DNA from: Halisarca cf. caerulea
Lineage: Eukaryota; Porifera; Demospongiae; Chondrillida; Halisarcidae
Assembly: GCA_963170055.1 (NCBI GenBank)
Contig: CAUJGJ010000188.1
Span: 421,671 to 485,670, forward strand
DNA length: 64,000 nt
Reading direction: 5' to 3'
Shown here: one piece after another, positions 1-12,200 of the stretch
Layout: every line of letters begins with the position of its first letter
Numbering within the stretch: the first letter of the stretch is position 1
The notes under the pieces: model-generated
Told to the model about the DNA's origin: nothing
Seen by the model: only the letters and a program-made list of their open reading frames with translations
The model's database searches: none
Program-made: the position numbers and the translations under genes

Positions 1-97
1 GGTCATGTTTGCTCGAGATGTCAATGAAACAGTGAAGTATCGTCAAAAGAATGAAAATCTCAAACGGGGACTGTGCACTGAAGAGAATAAGCATTGA
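1..97 (+). other. possible 3' coding fragment, unassigned
   Basis: From base 2 one frame stays open for 31 codons to a TGA at 95-97, with a rather natural composition (many Asn, Lys and Glu). It could be the last exon of a gene lying to the left, or chance. No splice site, poly(A) signal or family resemblance supports it, and it does not resemble the missing N-terminal half of the S-adenosylmethionine decarboxylase downstream. Confidence 0.15.
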
Positions 98-1012
98 GTC
101 TAGTCGCCGCGAATGATGGAGCATGCGCAATGAGCGAGGCTACGTCATATTGCAGATGGCTGCCATCATTGCAGACGTATTTAGTGACCCAAACGCTAAA
201 ATCAGAAATCCTACCTCTTCTTTATTGAATTTTAAGAATCTCTTAACAAAATTTTAAGATATTTATGTTTTAGGCCTTGTAAGATGATGCATTGACCTCC
301 AAACGGAACAATGAGACTGCCAAGTAGGCCGAAATTTGAAAATTCTAGGCGCTTTACTGAACTGTCCGTACTCCGATCAAAATGGTTCAAGGCTTATCTT
401 ATAGTGCATGTATATACAAGTAGCTGTATGTTATAAATGTGTTCATCAGTGTCGAAATGGAGCCACAATTTGAGTTGAAAATATTCAGTTCTGGGCCAAA
501 AGGTGGAATTTTACCCTACGAAATGTGTGGGCAACCTCAGTTGGACTCCCATTGGTGACGGAAACAGTTAACCTCGCTAAACCGCTCGGTAATAAATACC
601 CACTAAATATTGGTCACTGAAAAATGCTAATAGTACCTGCAAACATTTGTAATCTTAAGGTACGATCATTGATTTGAGAATTGCTGATCCGGCAAATTTA
701 TGGGATTTGCCTAGCTAGTAGCTTGCTAGTAGCTAGTCTTTTGTATAACACCAAAATCTGCTTTTAAGAGCTATGGATCCTCCATTGTTTGAGCGAAAAC
801 GAATTTGTGCTAATGTATGATGGCCATGTTTTTCCGTATCAACCTACATATGGAGTATAACCGTACCCCATAATATTGTAACAGTTTGGTGGGTACCATT
901 CTAACATCTTCCAGCGAACGTTTGATCCAATTGTCTAACTATGGTCACCTACATACAGTAGATGCATTTTGACTCTTCAATCGCTAATAATGGTGTGAAA
1001 ACTCCTGTTTGG
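98..1012. other. non-coding stretch with promoter-like motifs and one old repeat
   Basis: No gene seen. Bases 119-166 carry a GCATGCGCA core (NRF1-like), a TACGTCAT core (CRE-like) and ATGGCTGCCAT (YY1-like) close together, a combination often seen at animal promoters, but no coding start could be tied to it. Bases about 790-870 match, in inverted orientation, a segment at about 4085-4170. A short hairpin with GGCAAAT arms lies near 691-711. Confidence 0.3.
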
Positions 1013-1017
1013 CTTTA

Positions 1018-1376
1018 CAGGGTTCTCCCCAGCAATACTCAAGCAGAGTGCTCTGCTATCATTGCAAAGTAGAATGCTATGCCTTCACATATATATCTGC
1101 TATTCCTTAAACTGGGAACGCTGCCTTCAATTTTTTATAGGTTCTGTGTAATATTATTTCCTGTGGGTGAAGCCATACAAAGTGAGCCAATTTAGTCCTG
1201 CATGGTCAAGGTATCAGGTGACAATCAATTCACGTCTAGCACCAGTTGCAGCCTGCATTCTGGACTGGAGTATAAACTCTGGAATGTGAAGGCATCACAC
1301 TGCAAAACCCTTCTCCCTTATCTATTCCCAAGGGGGTGGAACGCTGTGTCTTGAAAATATCCTGGGGAGAACCCTG
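1018..1376. mobile_element. 359-bp non-autonomous DNA transposon with CAGGGTTCTCCCCAG ends
   Basis: The left end CAGGGTTCTCCCCAG (1018-1032) and the right end CTGGGGAGAACCCTG (1362-1376) are exact inverted copies. A subterminal pair is also inverted: ATGCCTTCACAT near 1080 and ATGTGAAGGCAT near 1284. The 5 bases CTTTA occur just outside both ends (1013-1017 and 1377-1381), as expected for a target-site duplication. There is no coding capacity. The CAGGG termini recall hAT-like MITEs, but the short duplication is atypical for hAT, so the superfamily is left open. Confidence 0.75.
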
Positions 1377-1381
1377 CTTTA

Positions 1382-1778
1382 TTTAATAGCTATTGGTTGC
1401 CCTTAAGGCATATTAAGTCCCTCACAAATGCACATCTGCCATCTTTATACATATTTAACATGTTTGTACATGTTTGCATACATGCCTGAGATGAAGTACA
1501 TGGCTCATTACTTTTAGTCACAACAGTATCGTTTAACTAAGTGGGCCGTCTATAGTTGTAAGAAGAGTTAGGTAGTAAAGATAGCAGCCAAGCTACGCGG
1601 AATTACAAATTTCTTAACAGTGAAGAGGTCAGGTTGATAGCAATATGAACGACATGGTGTTTCCTTTCTTCGGCACACCTAAGAGTGAAACATTTCTCTG
1701 CCTCCTTGCTTAGGTTTCATATGCATTATTGTTATACACTGAGAGATTTGTGCCCATTCCATGTTTTACTTTTAATAG
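1382..1778 (+). other. intron-like or 5' flanking sequence
   Basis: No coding signal recognised. The right end is pyrimidine-rich and closes with TTTTACTTTTAATAG, the acceptor of the first recognised decarboxylase exon. A second acceptor-like AG at 1713-1714 would put residues in frame that do not match the family. Confidence 0.4.
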
Positions 1779-1873
1779 AACTTGGTTGCAGTGCTTTTGT
1801 TATGTCATTGTGTAGGCATTTATTTGTGCTACATGGAACACCATTTCAAAGTAGACCAGACAGAACATTTGAG
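1779..1873 (+). CDS. AMD1: AMD1 exon a (GCSAFVMS...RPDRTFE)
   Basis: The exon follows a pyrimidine-rich acceptor ending TAATAG and stops at GAG|gtaagt, a near-ideal donor. It starts with the last two bases of a split codon, then encodes LGCSAFVMSLCRHLFVLHG and RPDRTFE. This aligns with the family segment that runs from the Gly-Ala-Ala-Tyr stretch to the putrescine-binding Asp-x-Thr-x-Glu, which is complete here. The preceding exon should end after one base of a codon; none was recognised upstream. Confidence 0.82.
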
Positions 1874-4800
1874 GTAAGTGCAATAGATGTAGTCATGTAC
1901 AATATTTTGTATGAATTCTGAATTCTGTGTTTGTTCATGTTTTTTGGGTTCCCACTGGTACGTAGTTCTTACATTTTTAATCGTCAATATACATGTTGTA
2001 GCGTGGTATTTGTAACATGGTATTTGTGAAGTATGGACCATGTCTACATGTCTACAGGAGGTATGTAAATATGGCTAATTGAAAGATTCATTGCATTGTT
2101 TTCTTTGAGTATGTATATATGTAACTTACTTGTTGTATGCACCCCTATGTGTTTAATTCGAGAAGTCGCTTCGTGAGTGCTGGCGATTTGTTTCTCTGTG
2201 GTGCCTTTTCTCGCTTTGTTTGCTTTAGCATCTCTGAAATGAGCCCTAAATAGTGAAAATATTGTGCCTTCAAAGACTTACAAACAGATTTACAGCTTCG
2301 GAAAAACAGTGAAAGGTTTAGTGCCTACATGTATCACCTTTATCTTCAGTATTCCACCATAGATATTCGACACGTGAACCTTGAATGCTGTAAATGTTGA
2401 TAATGTTGTCTCTGCCACGATTTCTAAAAGATTTGGTGTTGCCATCAAGAACAAAAGACGTTCACCTTCACTGCAATCTTTTAGCAGTGAATGTGGAACG
2501 CCTGACAAATACGAAGAAAGGGACAGACATTACTAGGTAGAAGTTTTGGTGAGATGGTGACAGTGCCTTCCCTAGCTTGCTGGCCACAAAGTGTGGTGGT
2601 GCTACCTTACTGATGTTGTGCATTCATTGTTTGAGATTAATTTGTTATGATTAACTGGACACCAAAGGTGACAATAATATGATTAAGCACAGTCAATTTC
2701 TCTTGATATAGGCATACTTTCCCCTTTGATGCTGTTGACCACAAACATACAACAAATATTGTATATCACACAATGATTCCACCTTATCGCTTTTCTACAA
2801 TGAAGTATTATTCTGAGTGACACGTTGAAGCTTTTCTCTTGAAGCGTTCGGTGGACTTGCTGGGCTAGCGGTGGTTTCATCATCTTCTTTGAATTCACCC
2901 TCTATAATATTATAGCTTTTGCACTAAACTGGTAACCTACAACACTACCCCGGACACTCGCTTTGTTATGATTCTACCCGTGAGATTATCCCACTACATA
3001 TGCACTCCCTTGAAGAGTTGATTCTTTCTAAAGATGATGCTTGACTGTTGGAGCTCACATAAATGAAAGAACAAGAACCTCCTTCTGTTGCGCTCGCTGA
3101 ATTAACATCCTTGAAGCTCGCTTATCAAAAATACACTCTCACTTAATACCCAATGTTGCTCAGCTATCACTGATATGTGCGTGGAATTCCTTTGTTATTA
3201 ATACAGTAAATCTGAAGCAGTGCACTATGAAGAGGAAGACTAAAACGGAACGCAACACTATATATAGTACTTCATATTTGTTCTTTCAAAACCAAATGTG
3301 ACCAAACTTTTGCCTCTTACCGTATAAACTTCAATAAAAAATATTTTCTGAGATTCTTTATCAAAAATCTATAATCTTTCTGTAGTCTAATAGCACTGTT
3401 GATTTCCAGCATAAATTGAGATTTATGCTGGAAATTAACCTTAAAATCATTTGCTGTGTATCCAAAAATATTGATTACCATTTAATTTGATGGATTGGTG
3501 GTTTGATCGAGTACCACCAACATAACACTGCCTATTTTTCTGCACAAAGTCGACTTCCCTGCAATTATATATTTTCAAAATAGACAGCCTTTACCTTCTA
3601 TTGTTTATCTCATATTCACAAGTTTGGCTGCTGGTGGCCATATTTTATGATGTTAGACCCACGTGTATTGAAAATTGCTGTAATGTTTAACTACACATGG
3701 CACCAAAGCAGTGTAAGCTTATTTTGGACTATCCCATGCCCCCTCCCCCCCCCCCCCCCCCCCCACTAAAATTTCAGGATAGATCTGCCCCTGTGCATAG
3801 TGTGTGCAATGACACAAGTGCCTGCATAAGCCCCCGGGAGGCACTACCGGCACTGTTTTCTTCTTTTTAACCTCCCCACCTTGGGTCTGCTGCTTACATA
3901 CAGTTGCTTTATTTTAAATTGAGTCCAGATCGAGCACGGTACCACGATATTTGGGGGGATGCATTATGGCAGTGTAAATGTACGGGGGGGGGGGGGGGGG
4001 GGGGAGGGTAGGCAGGTAATTGTGCTTAGCATTTCTTTCAAAAAACTAGAAGGGGTAAGTCTTTTATATTGTAGAGGTGTGTATTATGGAGTACAATAGT
4101 ACTCCATACGTAGGATTGACACGGAAAAACATGGCCTCCATACATTAGCGAAAATTTGTTTTTGCCCAAAAACTAATGGTATGGTGACTCCATAGTTTTC
4201 AAAATTAGATTTTGGTGCATTTTGACACACCAGCTACGAGGAAAAGTAGTTTCGATGGTTCGTAAAGCTATCTCTTTAAAGAAATGCGAAGTGCAATTAC
4301 CGAGGTATGGGTCCGCAACACCATAGCATTTTAAGATTCTTCTTCTTGTCGTTTTTTCGAACTGAGCTACAGGTCGCCACGAAGGGTCCAGAGGTCTCAT
4401 CTTTCCCCAGTGAGCTCCGATTGTTAGCACGAAGTGACTTTTGTAAATTTTGAAGCCACACCTTCTAAAGTGAGAAAGATTTTAATAGGCAAATCCCATA
4501 CACTCACTGTATCAGCCATTTTCAGATTACCGAAATGGCTAGACTAGGCGTACATGTACGTACGCAAGGCAAAGCGTTCTATGGTTCGACGATTGTCGCG
4601 ACTTCAGCGCTCTTTTGTTTGAGCCTTTGTTTCTACGTGGGTACATTGATTTAGTCAGGTAGCTGCATACTTTTAGCTTCTTATCTTACAAGACTTGATT
4701 ATGTTCCTTCTCAACTGCAGTGGAAACCTATAACAGACTCTATTCTAACAACTGTTTTTAAAGGAAAAATCGCTTGAATAAGAGTGTATAAAAACCTTTT

Positions 4801-6157
4801 AAAAATGATAAAAGGATGTAGGATTGACACTGGACCATGCAAAAAGGCCTTATCAAAAAGGGATTCTCCAAAAACAATTAGAACAAGTGTGAGTTGTAAA
4901 ACAGGTACAGGCTAGATGGGCAAAGGGCAAGACAGGTATAGAGCTAGACGAGCATAAAGCTACACATACATGAGGCTAGAGGGGTATAGGGCTAGACAGA
5001 GTTTAATTGGACTGAGTGTACACTATGCAAATTCCTATATCCCGCAGCATATACGTATAATGTGCTGCACATGAGGGATGTAGGAATTTGCAAAGTGTAC
5101 AAGGGAATTTTTCAGAATTAGACATAAAAGCTTGTTTTTTGTCCATTTCTGCATAAATCCTGCCTTTCAGGAAAGCTTTGTGTATACTCAGATACAAGTC
5201 TACAGACAGCAATCCTAGCTAGGGCAGATTTAGCCCAAATTTTTTTTGGGGGGTGGGGACATGCAGTGGCGGATTCATGGGTGGTTCGTTGCGCTCGGAC
5301 GAACCACCTTTTACAGTTTTTCTAATCCTTCATTTTGAAATTGCAGGCTACATAATCCAAATTTGAATTACAAATATTAAAACCTACATTCCAGCTATGA
5401 TTCTAAGTTGAATAACCCAAACTTCAGAGTAGAACAAATATTTAGGCTTAGAAATAGAGAAAAGGCACTCTTTTAGTTTAAAGTTTCTCTTTACGTAGCT
5501 GTTGGATTTTGTTAACCAGCCATTTTGGGCATATTAGAAATTGTAATGCATAATGTGTAACTCGATCCATTGCCTGCTATTACTGGAGGTGTCAAATAAT
5601 GTGATAAGTGTGCAAAGTAAATTGTTTGTTAGTAATCAAAATTACAGCTGGGGAGAAGGGAAAGTGCTGAATATATAATACTTCTTCAGAAGTGCATTCA
5701 GCATTGAGTCAACAATACTAGCATTCACACATTCAAGTTACTAAATGATATAGAATAAAGAACCCCCCTTCAGGAAATCCTGGATCCGCCCCTGGACATG
5801 GGATAGTTGAAGTAAGCTTACTCTCTTTTTGCGCAGCATGTACAGCTAAAGATTGCAGCTATTTTTACATGTGTGGGTATGACATCATTAAAAATGGCCG
5901 CCAGCGTCCAAGAACTGATTGTAGATCATCAAAAATTAAATAGACATTTTGTGAACTTGATAATATTCAACCTAGAACGTCTGTTACAATGTTGATTTAC
6001 AATATGTATGGCACTGAATAGTGTTAGCTGTAGAGTTTAGAGCAATTTAAATATTTGAGAAAATTTTCAGATCTGGGCAGGGGGGCCCAGGCTCACAAGG
6101 CCCCTCACTGAATCTGCCCCTGCCTGGGTGAGCCCCCCCTCCCCCTGAATGCAGCTC

Positions 6158-6236
<79 letters not shown>

Positions 6237-9200
6237 ATAGCATGATGATGTCATACATCAAAGAGACCGGTATTTGTGGTACTTGCACTGCAGTGCAGTA
6301 TCACGGAAGCGCCCCTCCTTATATGGTCGTGCTAATGTAAGCACAGACAGTCATAAAACTAAAAAAATGACACTTTTTGACTTCACAGCTGTGAATACTT
6401 AATGCAGCGCTGGCATACAAGTGACTTAGCAGAATGCTACAGATGGTGTTCTAGCCAAAATACATGAAAAGCCTTCAAATGCTAGTCAAATCTTAAACAA
6501 AGGCTTTCAAAAGCGGCAAATGTTGTGCACGCTAATAAAAGAATCAGTGGTGGCCAGCATGACCTACTTATCAAGTCTCTGATAAGCTCCCACCAAACAC
6601 ACTAACCTGACTGCACCTTTCTAAGGAGTTTTGGCTGTTTCGATATTGATTATGTCAATTTTGAAGCGAATTCGAAGCACATAAATACTCGAACAGCTAG
6701 TCCTGTGTACCTTAGAATCATCCTGTGAATTTCTCAGAGCATTTATTTTGTGATAAGCTAGTTATTACATGCCCATCTCTCAGGAGTATCGTATTTACTG
6801 CATTCGCCCTCGGGCACTTCGCACCCTCGGGTCTCGAGCAGTAAATGTGATACTCCCTCGCGGACATGTAGTAAATATATATATATAGATAATATTATAT
6901 CAGCAACATGATGGATGTTAGGGCAGTATTCAATTTCTTGGCTATGTTTCGATGAAATTTGTGTGTTTGCTCCTCATTTCATCAGCATCATTCTTTTAGA
7001 GCAGAATTCTTCAAAGTGTTAGTTTCGTGAATAACGACAATTTCCAAGTGATTCGAGTTTCCAGGGCTGTAGGTGGTTCACAAGTTTTTTTAATCTTGAA
7101 TAGCTTGTTTTATCTGAATTGCTTGTTGTTTGCAATGTTTGTAAATGGATAACATTGGATATTGAAAACAAGAAAATACTGAATACATTCATAGGTATCT
7201 TCAAACATCGGTTGATACTATTTGTGCATGCAGAATTTCAATAACTTGATAGGTCACATTTGCACCCGCAACCTGGCGGCACTCAAAATGTATTGGAATG
7301 AAGAATATCTCTATCATTTGTTTTGTTGCACGTATTTTCATAGGTACTGATGAATAATATATCCAGTGAAGCCAGAGAGCTTTTTCTTTATAAAAATTAC
7401 CCATCAGATCAGCTGATGACGAAGTGTTGTGGATTTCACTCAATTTTTCCACAAGCCGAGCTGGATGCTAAAGCCTTTGAGCCATGGGGATATTCACTCA
7501 ATATTGTATTACAGGTACAGTGCTCGTGTGTACACCTTGAGCTTGTTTAAACCAAATTTGTGAAGTTGAGTTTATTGTGTGTTATGTGTCCTGCATGTAG
7601 TGTTTCTTAGCCATAATGTTTATGAATATGCATTCCCTATTTTTTTGGCACCCTTATTATTCGGCGCCCGACAAAAAACAGGGTCAGGTTATACTCTAAT
7701 TCTTGCTTAAAAGTATCATTCCCTAATTTTTAGTCATTGACTCTAATTTTTCGTCAGCTTAAACGCCTGAACATATATTTTTCTTTCTTATAGGCCTGTT
7801 TACCTCACTTGCTTGTTTGCTATCTATTGAGGCACAAGGCAGTGTCAATCATTTGAACGTTCGAGTCTTTCCTCAAAAATCGGTAAAACAACAGAACAAA
7901 TATATACACGCATAACTTCTAGTATGTCATATTCACCAAATTTATATTTGAAGTAAAGTATTAATTTCAGCCTCCCACAGGTAAATGTACGCCCGATAAC
8001 CATGAAAAGAAACCATTACGACTATTCCACCATTTTGTACCTAGTTTTTTGACGCGATCCTAATTTGACATCATATTTCCTTTTTGTTCAGTGCACTTCC
8101 GGTTCTACCCATTATACTGTATCTCTAATTGTCGACCTCGACCTGAAATCTGCTCTGCTGAAAAAATTAGGGAATATATGGTATATTCTGTTTGAATGAC
8201 AGCCATATAGGAACTTTGTAGAGTTATGGAAAATTTTGGTTATGTAGTTAGCAAGTCTAGGATGTGCACACATACACTTACTCCTTGAAAGCTGCATGCA
8301 AATATATACTTTGCCCTATAAAATAATGCCCTGCAAAATATAGTAAGCTGTGACATTATGGTAGAGAATGGTGGTACCAGAGTATGTTTAGAAGCTTACT
8401 CAAAACTGTTTTCAACGTTACATTTCAGGAATTACTAATTGCTTCTGTCTTGAATAATTAATCCATTGGCAGGTTTGAGATTCACATGGGTGCAATCAGC
8501 ATTGCACCTTAGTGACCATCATAGCCTTTTAGAGAACCAATGATTTATTTTATATGTACTCAAATTGTCAAATCTTTCAGCACTTCAAGTGCTCTTGCTA
8601 TTCTTCTCACTCCACATGAGCAAGTTTCACTGTTGAAATACTGCCATGTTGTAGTGGTTGCCTGCAGTAATCTAAAGCACAGATTTTATCCTTCACAGTA
8701 TGTGTAGGGTGTCATGTTACTATATACAGGCTTCAAGATAAGTGTGCTAAAACCTAGCCTAAAATGTGGACACTTTTGTGCTAATGTGGATTGAAACATT
8801 ATTATTTTGAGAAGTATTGGGGATTGTTTTCAAAACAATTCCTAACTCATTCCTGTATAAATTCAGCTTCTCTATTACCATTATATAGATTGTCTATTAT
8901 AAGAATTTCCTTCAAAGCCATATTATATTTAGTAGTTAAGACATAGGTGGGAGGTTCCCATGTAGCCCAGCCCCTATTTCGCCTCCTTGTTCGGTGATTA
9001 TGATGTCATCAGTCAGCGAAATAGGATCTGGTTAAGACTCTGTACCCATTTTGTTGTGATCTGGAAGAGTGAGGGGAAGAATGTCTTTGATTGATATACT
9101 GGTGTGGATTCCACAAAAGTTGACCAGCGGGAAGGGACAGAGAAGTATCGTGACCACATGAATTTAAAGCAGACACACAAACTAGCCTCATTTTGTTTCC

Positions 9201-12200
9201 CTATGAAACTTTAATTTATCAATCTTTTGTGGACAGAAGACCTTCTTCCTATTGTCCTTACAGATTGCAGAGCAGAAGCATACACACATTACTAGAGAAA
9301 GAATGTCATCAATTGATACTCTGTGGATTCCACTAAAGTTATCAAAGAAGTTTTGCACGTTAAGCGTTTCAAAGAGAAGTACAAGTTTACATGTCTGCTT
9401 TAAGTGCATGGTCATGGTACTTTTCTGTCCCTTCCCCCTAGTTAACTTTTGTGGAATTTGCACCAGTATATCAATCGAAGACATTCTTACCCTCTTTCTT
9501 CCAGATCGCAGGGCCCAAGTGTTTTGTACACACATGCTATGAATATGTTTATTATCCTAGCAACTGCATATAAATGAGCCCCCAACTTTTGGGGCTCAGA
9601 ACATAATGGGTATGGAGTCTTGACCAGACCCTATTTCGCCAACCAGTGACGTCATAGTCACCAATACAGGAGGCAAAATAGCAGTCTGGGCTACGTGAGA
9701 CTAGGCGTGAGGGCTGTATGGTGTATAAAATGTTGAGTCCCGATGGTGCAAAGCATCTGAGGGCAAGTGCATTTTATATGCCATACAGCCCGAATGCCTA
9801 TGTCTTAACTACAGTAGAACCTCGTTAGTAAGAACACTGTTAATGAGTAATACCTGGTTAGGAAGTACAAGGATATGATACCCCAGCTCGTAACCCATAA
9901 TACTAATGGTTAGCAAGTACTACTGATAGTGAGTAGCAATTTGGAGGGTCCCCAGGTGTACTCACTAACGAGGTTTGACTGTGTTATGGAATCCATTTGT
10001 GGACTTTGGACAAGTGTTCTTGACTTCTAGGAATTTGACAAAGCAATTTGAACGCTAAATATCATCGAGTTTTCGAAGGGAATCGGCAGTAAGAATCCCC
10101 AAAGTCTGCATAATTTTATTTTGCGGGGGAACCTTTCTGTTTGAGAGGGGGGGGACCATACCCAGGTTCCCCCCAGATAAAACCCTGGATTGATTTGATA
10201 TGTAGTTGTTTCAGAGAGCATGACTTCATGAAGCATACAGTTTTATGCACTGTAGTTGTATACTTGTTCTTAGATTTTACACCTGTTTATTTTTTCTTCG
10301 CAAATACCCAGGAGGATAAGTATTGCAATATTCATGTTACTCCACAAGAAGAGTGTTCGTATGCCAGTTTTGAGACTAACTCATCTTCTGTGAGTGATTA
10401 ACTATTGGTCGGGTAGAATATTGTAGGTCTTCTGTTCATTTTCTTTGGTGTAGTAGTGATTATCTAGTGCATGCAGAAGCAATTGCTGTGTACCCCTCAT
10501 AGCCATAGAAGTTGCTGGGCAGGTAGAAACATGGTTGTAGTTTTGTGAGCAACTATTTACTTGTGTTAATGGATGCTCTTTGTGTGGTGTAGGCCTTCTA
10601 TAATGAATGTATTTTAGCAATTTAATTGCAGATTTGTCCATCAGATTCTGGTCAGTTCTTACAGGGAGTTTGCTTTAACTGTGTATTTTTGATGTATGAT
10701 ATACAGTTGAACCCTCTTAACACGAACTTGCTTAGCAAGAAATATTGGTTAACCCAAAACTATTTATTAGTCCCAAACTATTTCCTATTTTTAAGTGTGT
10801 TTTCTTTCTCGGATAACACGAAAACGGTTAACAGGAAATATCGTATAACAAGAAAGAATTTTACACCACATGGAAGGATTTTGCACGCTTAACACGAAAG
10901 ATATGAGTAGCAAGCAGAAGGGATTATCTCTTAAAACGAAAGTGAATATCTTGAAGTCTATAGAGAAGGTGGCTGGAGAACACGGTGCAAAAGGAAGAAT
11001 AGCAAAGGATTTTGGGATTGCTAACTCGACACTCTCAACCATTATCAAAGACAAACAAAAGATTTTAAGCACTTTTGAACAATCTGACTTCGAACCGGAT
11101 CAAAAACGATTATGGGTAGCTGCTTACAAAGACTTGGAAGATGCTCTTCTGCTGTGGTTCAAAGGTGTTCGTGGAAAGAATGTGCCAGTATTGGGCCCCA
11201 TTCTCCAAGTGAAAGCAGAAGAGCTCGCTAAGGAATTGGGCTACGTATGTCGAATTTAAGTGTAGCAGTGGATGGCTGCAGCGATTTATGAATTGCCATG
11301 GAATATGCCAGAAGAGACTTTGCAGAGAGATTGCTAGTGTGGATGAAGAAAAAGTGGAGGAATGGTTGTCAACTGGTCTACCTACACTTCTAAAAGACTA
11401 TGAGCCCAAGGATGTATTTAATGCAGACGAAATGGGATTATTCTTTAAGATGCTTCTAGAGAAGACTCTAGACTTCAAAGGGATACCATGTCACGGAGGA
11501 AAACTCAGTAAAGAACGAATAACTGTGTTGGTAGCTGCCAATGCAGATGGCACTGAGAAACTCCCCATTGGTCATTGGTAAAAGCAAACAACCATGGCGC
11601 TTTAAAAATATCCGTTGTCTACCTACTCCATACGATTTTTCTTCCAAAGCTTGGATGGCCAGTGGCAATTTTGAGTCATGGCTACGTAAACTTGACAGTA
11701 AGTTTCGGAGGCAGAATAGAACTGTTTTGTTGATTGTAGACAATTATCCTGCACATCCAATTGTAAATGGTCTTACTAATGTAAAGCTTGCCTTCCTGCC
11801 ACCTAATGCTACTTCAAAGTTACAACCAATGGACCAAGGAATTATACGAGTTTTGAAAGTACGCTATAGGAAGAAGTTGTTAACAAGACTCATTGCATCT
11901 GTGGATGGACACAATGAGTTCAAGGTGAGCTTGCTGGATGCTTTGCATTTCATTAGCTGGGCTTGGAATGACATCCTACCTGCCATTGGGAAAACTGCTT
12001 CTCGACATCTGGATTTTCTACTGCTGAGCCTGATCCTAGTGAAGATGACTCAGATGCCGTAATAACAGAAGTTGGGCAACAGCTACAGCATTCGGATCTT
12101 GCAGGGAATTTGACCCCTGAAGAGTACATTAATGCCGACCAGTCTGTAGAAACCGCTGGTGATTTATCAAATGCAGATATTATAGCCCACATGTCAAGGG

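Larger units (their letters stand above)
1874..7343 (+). other. AMD1 intron, 5.47 kb, transposon- and repeat-rich
   Basis: The intron runs from gtaagt to a TTTTCATAG acceptor. It holds the perfect hairpin at 3402-3435, inverted copies of a hAT-like repeat (about 3615-3795 and 5219-6122), homopolymer C and G runs, an 85-nt hairpin at 5017-5101, a TA microsatellite and a GC-headed hairpin near 6782-6858. Bases about 1880-3400 show nothing recognisable; the short minus-strand open frames there match no family I know. Confidence 0.75.
7515..10311 (+). other. AMD1 intron, 2.8 kb
   Basis: The intron carries a possible element at 7626-8182, the large foldback at about 8931-9700, a hairpin at 9711-9791 and a pogo-type MITE at 9812-9981. 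It ends with the acceptor TTCGCAAATACCCAG. Confidence 0.8.

Noticed and set aside
433..558. Short frame starting MEPQFELKIF as a possible AMD1 start
   Set aside because: Resemblance to the family N-terminus is limited to a few residues, it stops after 33 codons and lacks a donor site.
1476..1514. Possible upstream AMD1 exon (MPEMKYMAHYF frame)
   Set aside because: Only a loose resemblance to the family segment before exon a, and no donor site in the required phase.
2290..2508. 72-codon minus-strand frame that looks protein-like
   Set aside because: No recognisable domain, and it would be antisense within the AMD1 intron; could be chance.
4173..4430. 85-codon minus-strand frame
   Set aside because: Mixed composition but no family match, no splice context on that strand, and it lies in a repeat-rich intron; not enough to call a gene.
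6149..6340. Open frame made of Tyr-Ile repeats
   Set aside because: Translation of a TA microsatellite, not a protein.
9188..9542. Overlapping open frames on both strands, 115 and 96 codons
   Set aside because: They lie in the foldback palindrome, which forces similar codons on both strands, and resemble no family.
10870..10902. Upstream ATG for the Tigger transposase
   Set aside because: The added codons fall in the subterminal repeat motif (CTTAACACGAAA), and family members start close to the helix-turn-helix as ATG 10903 does.
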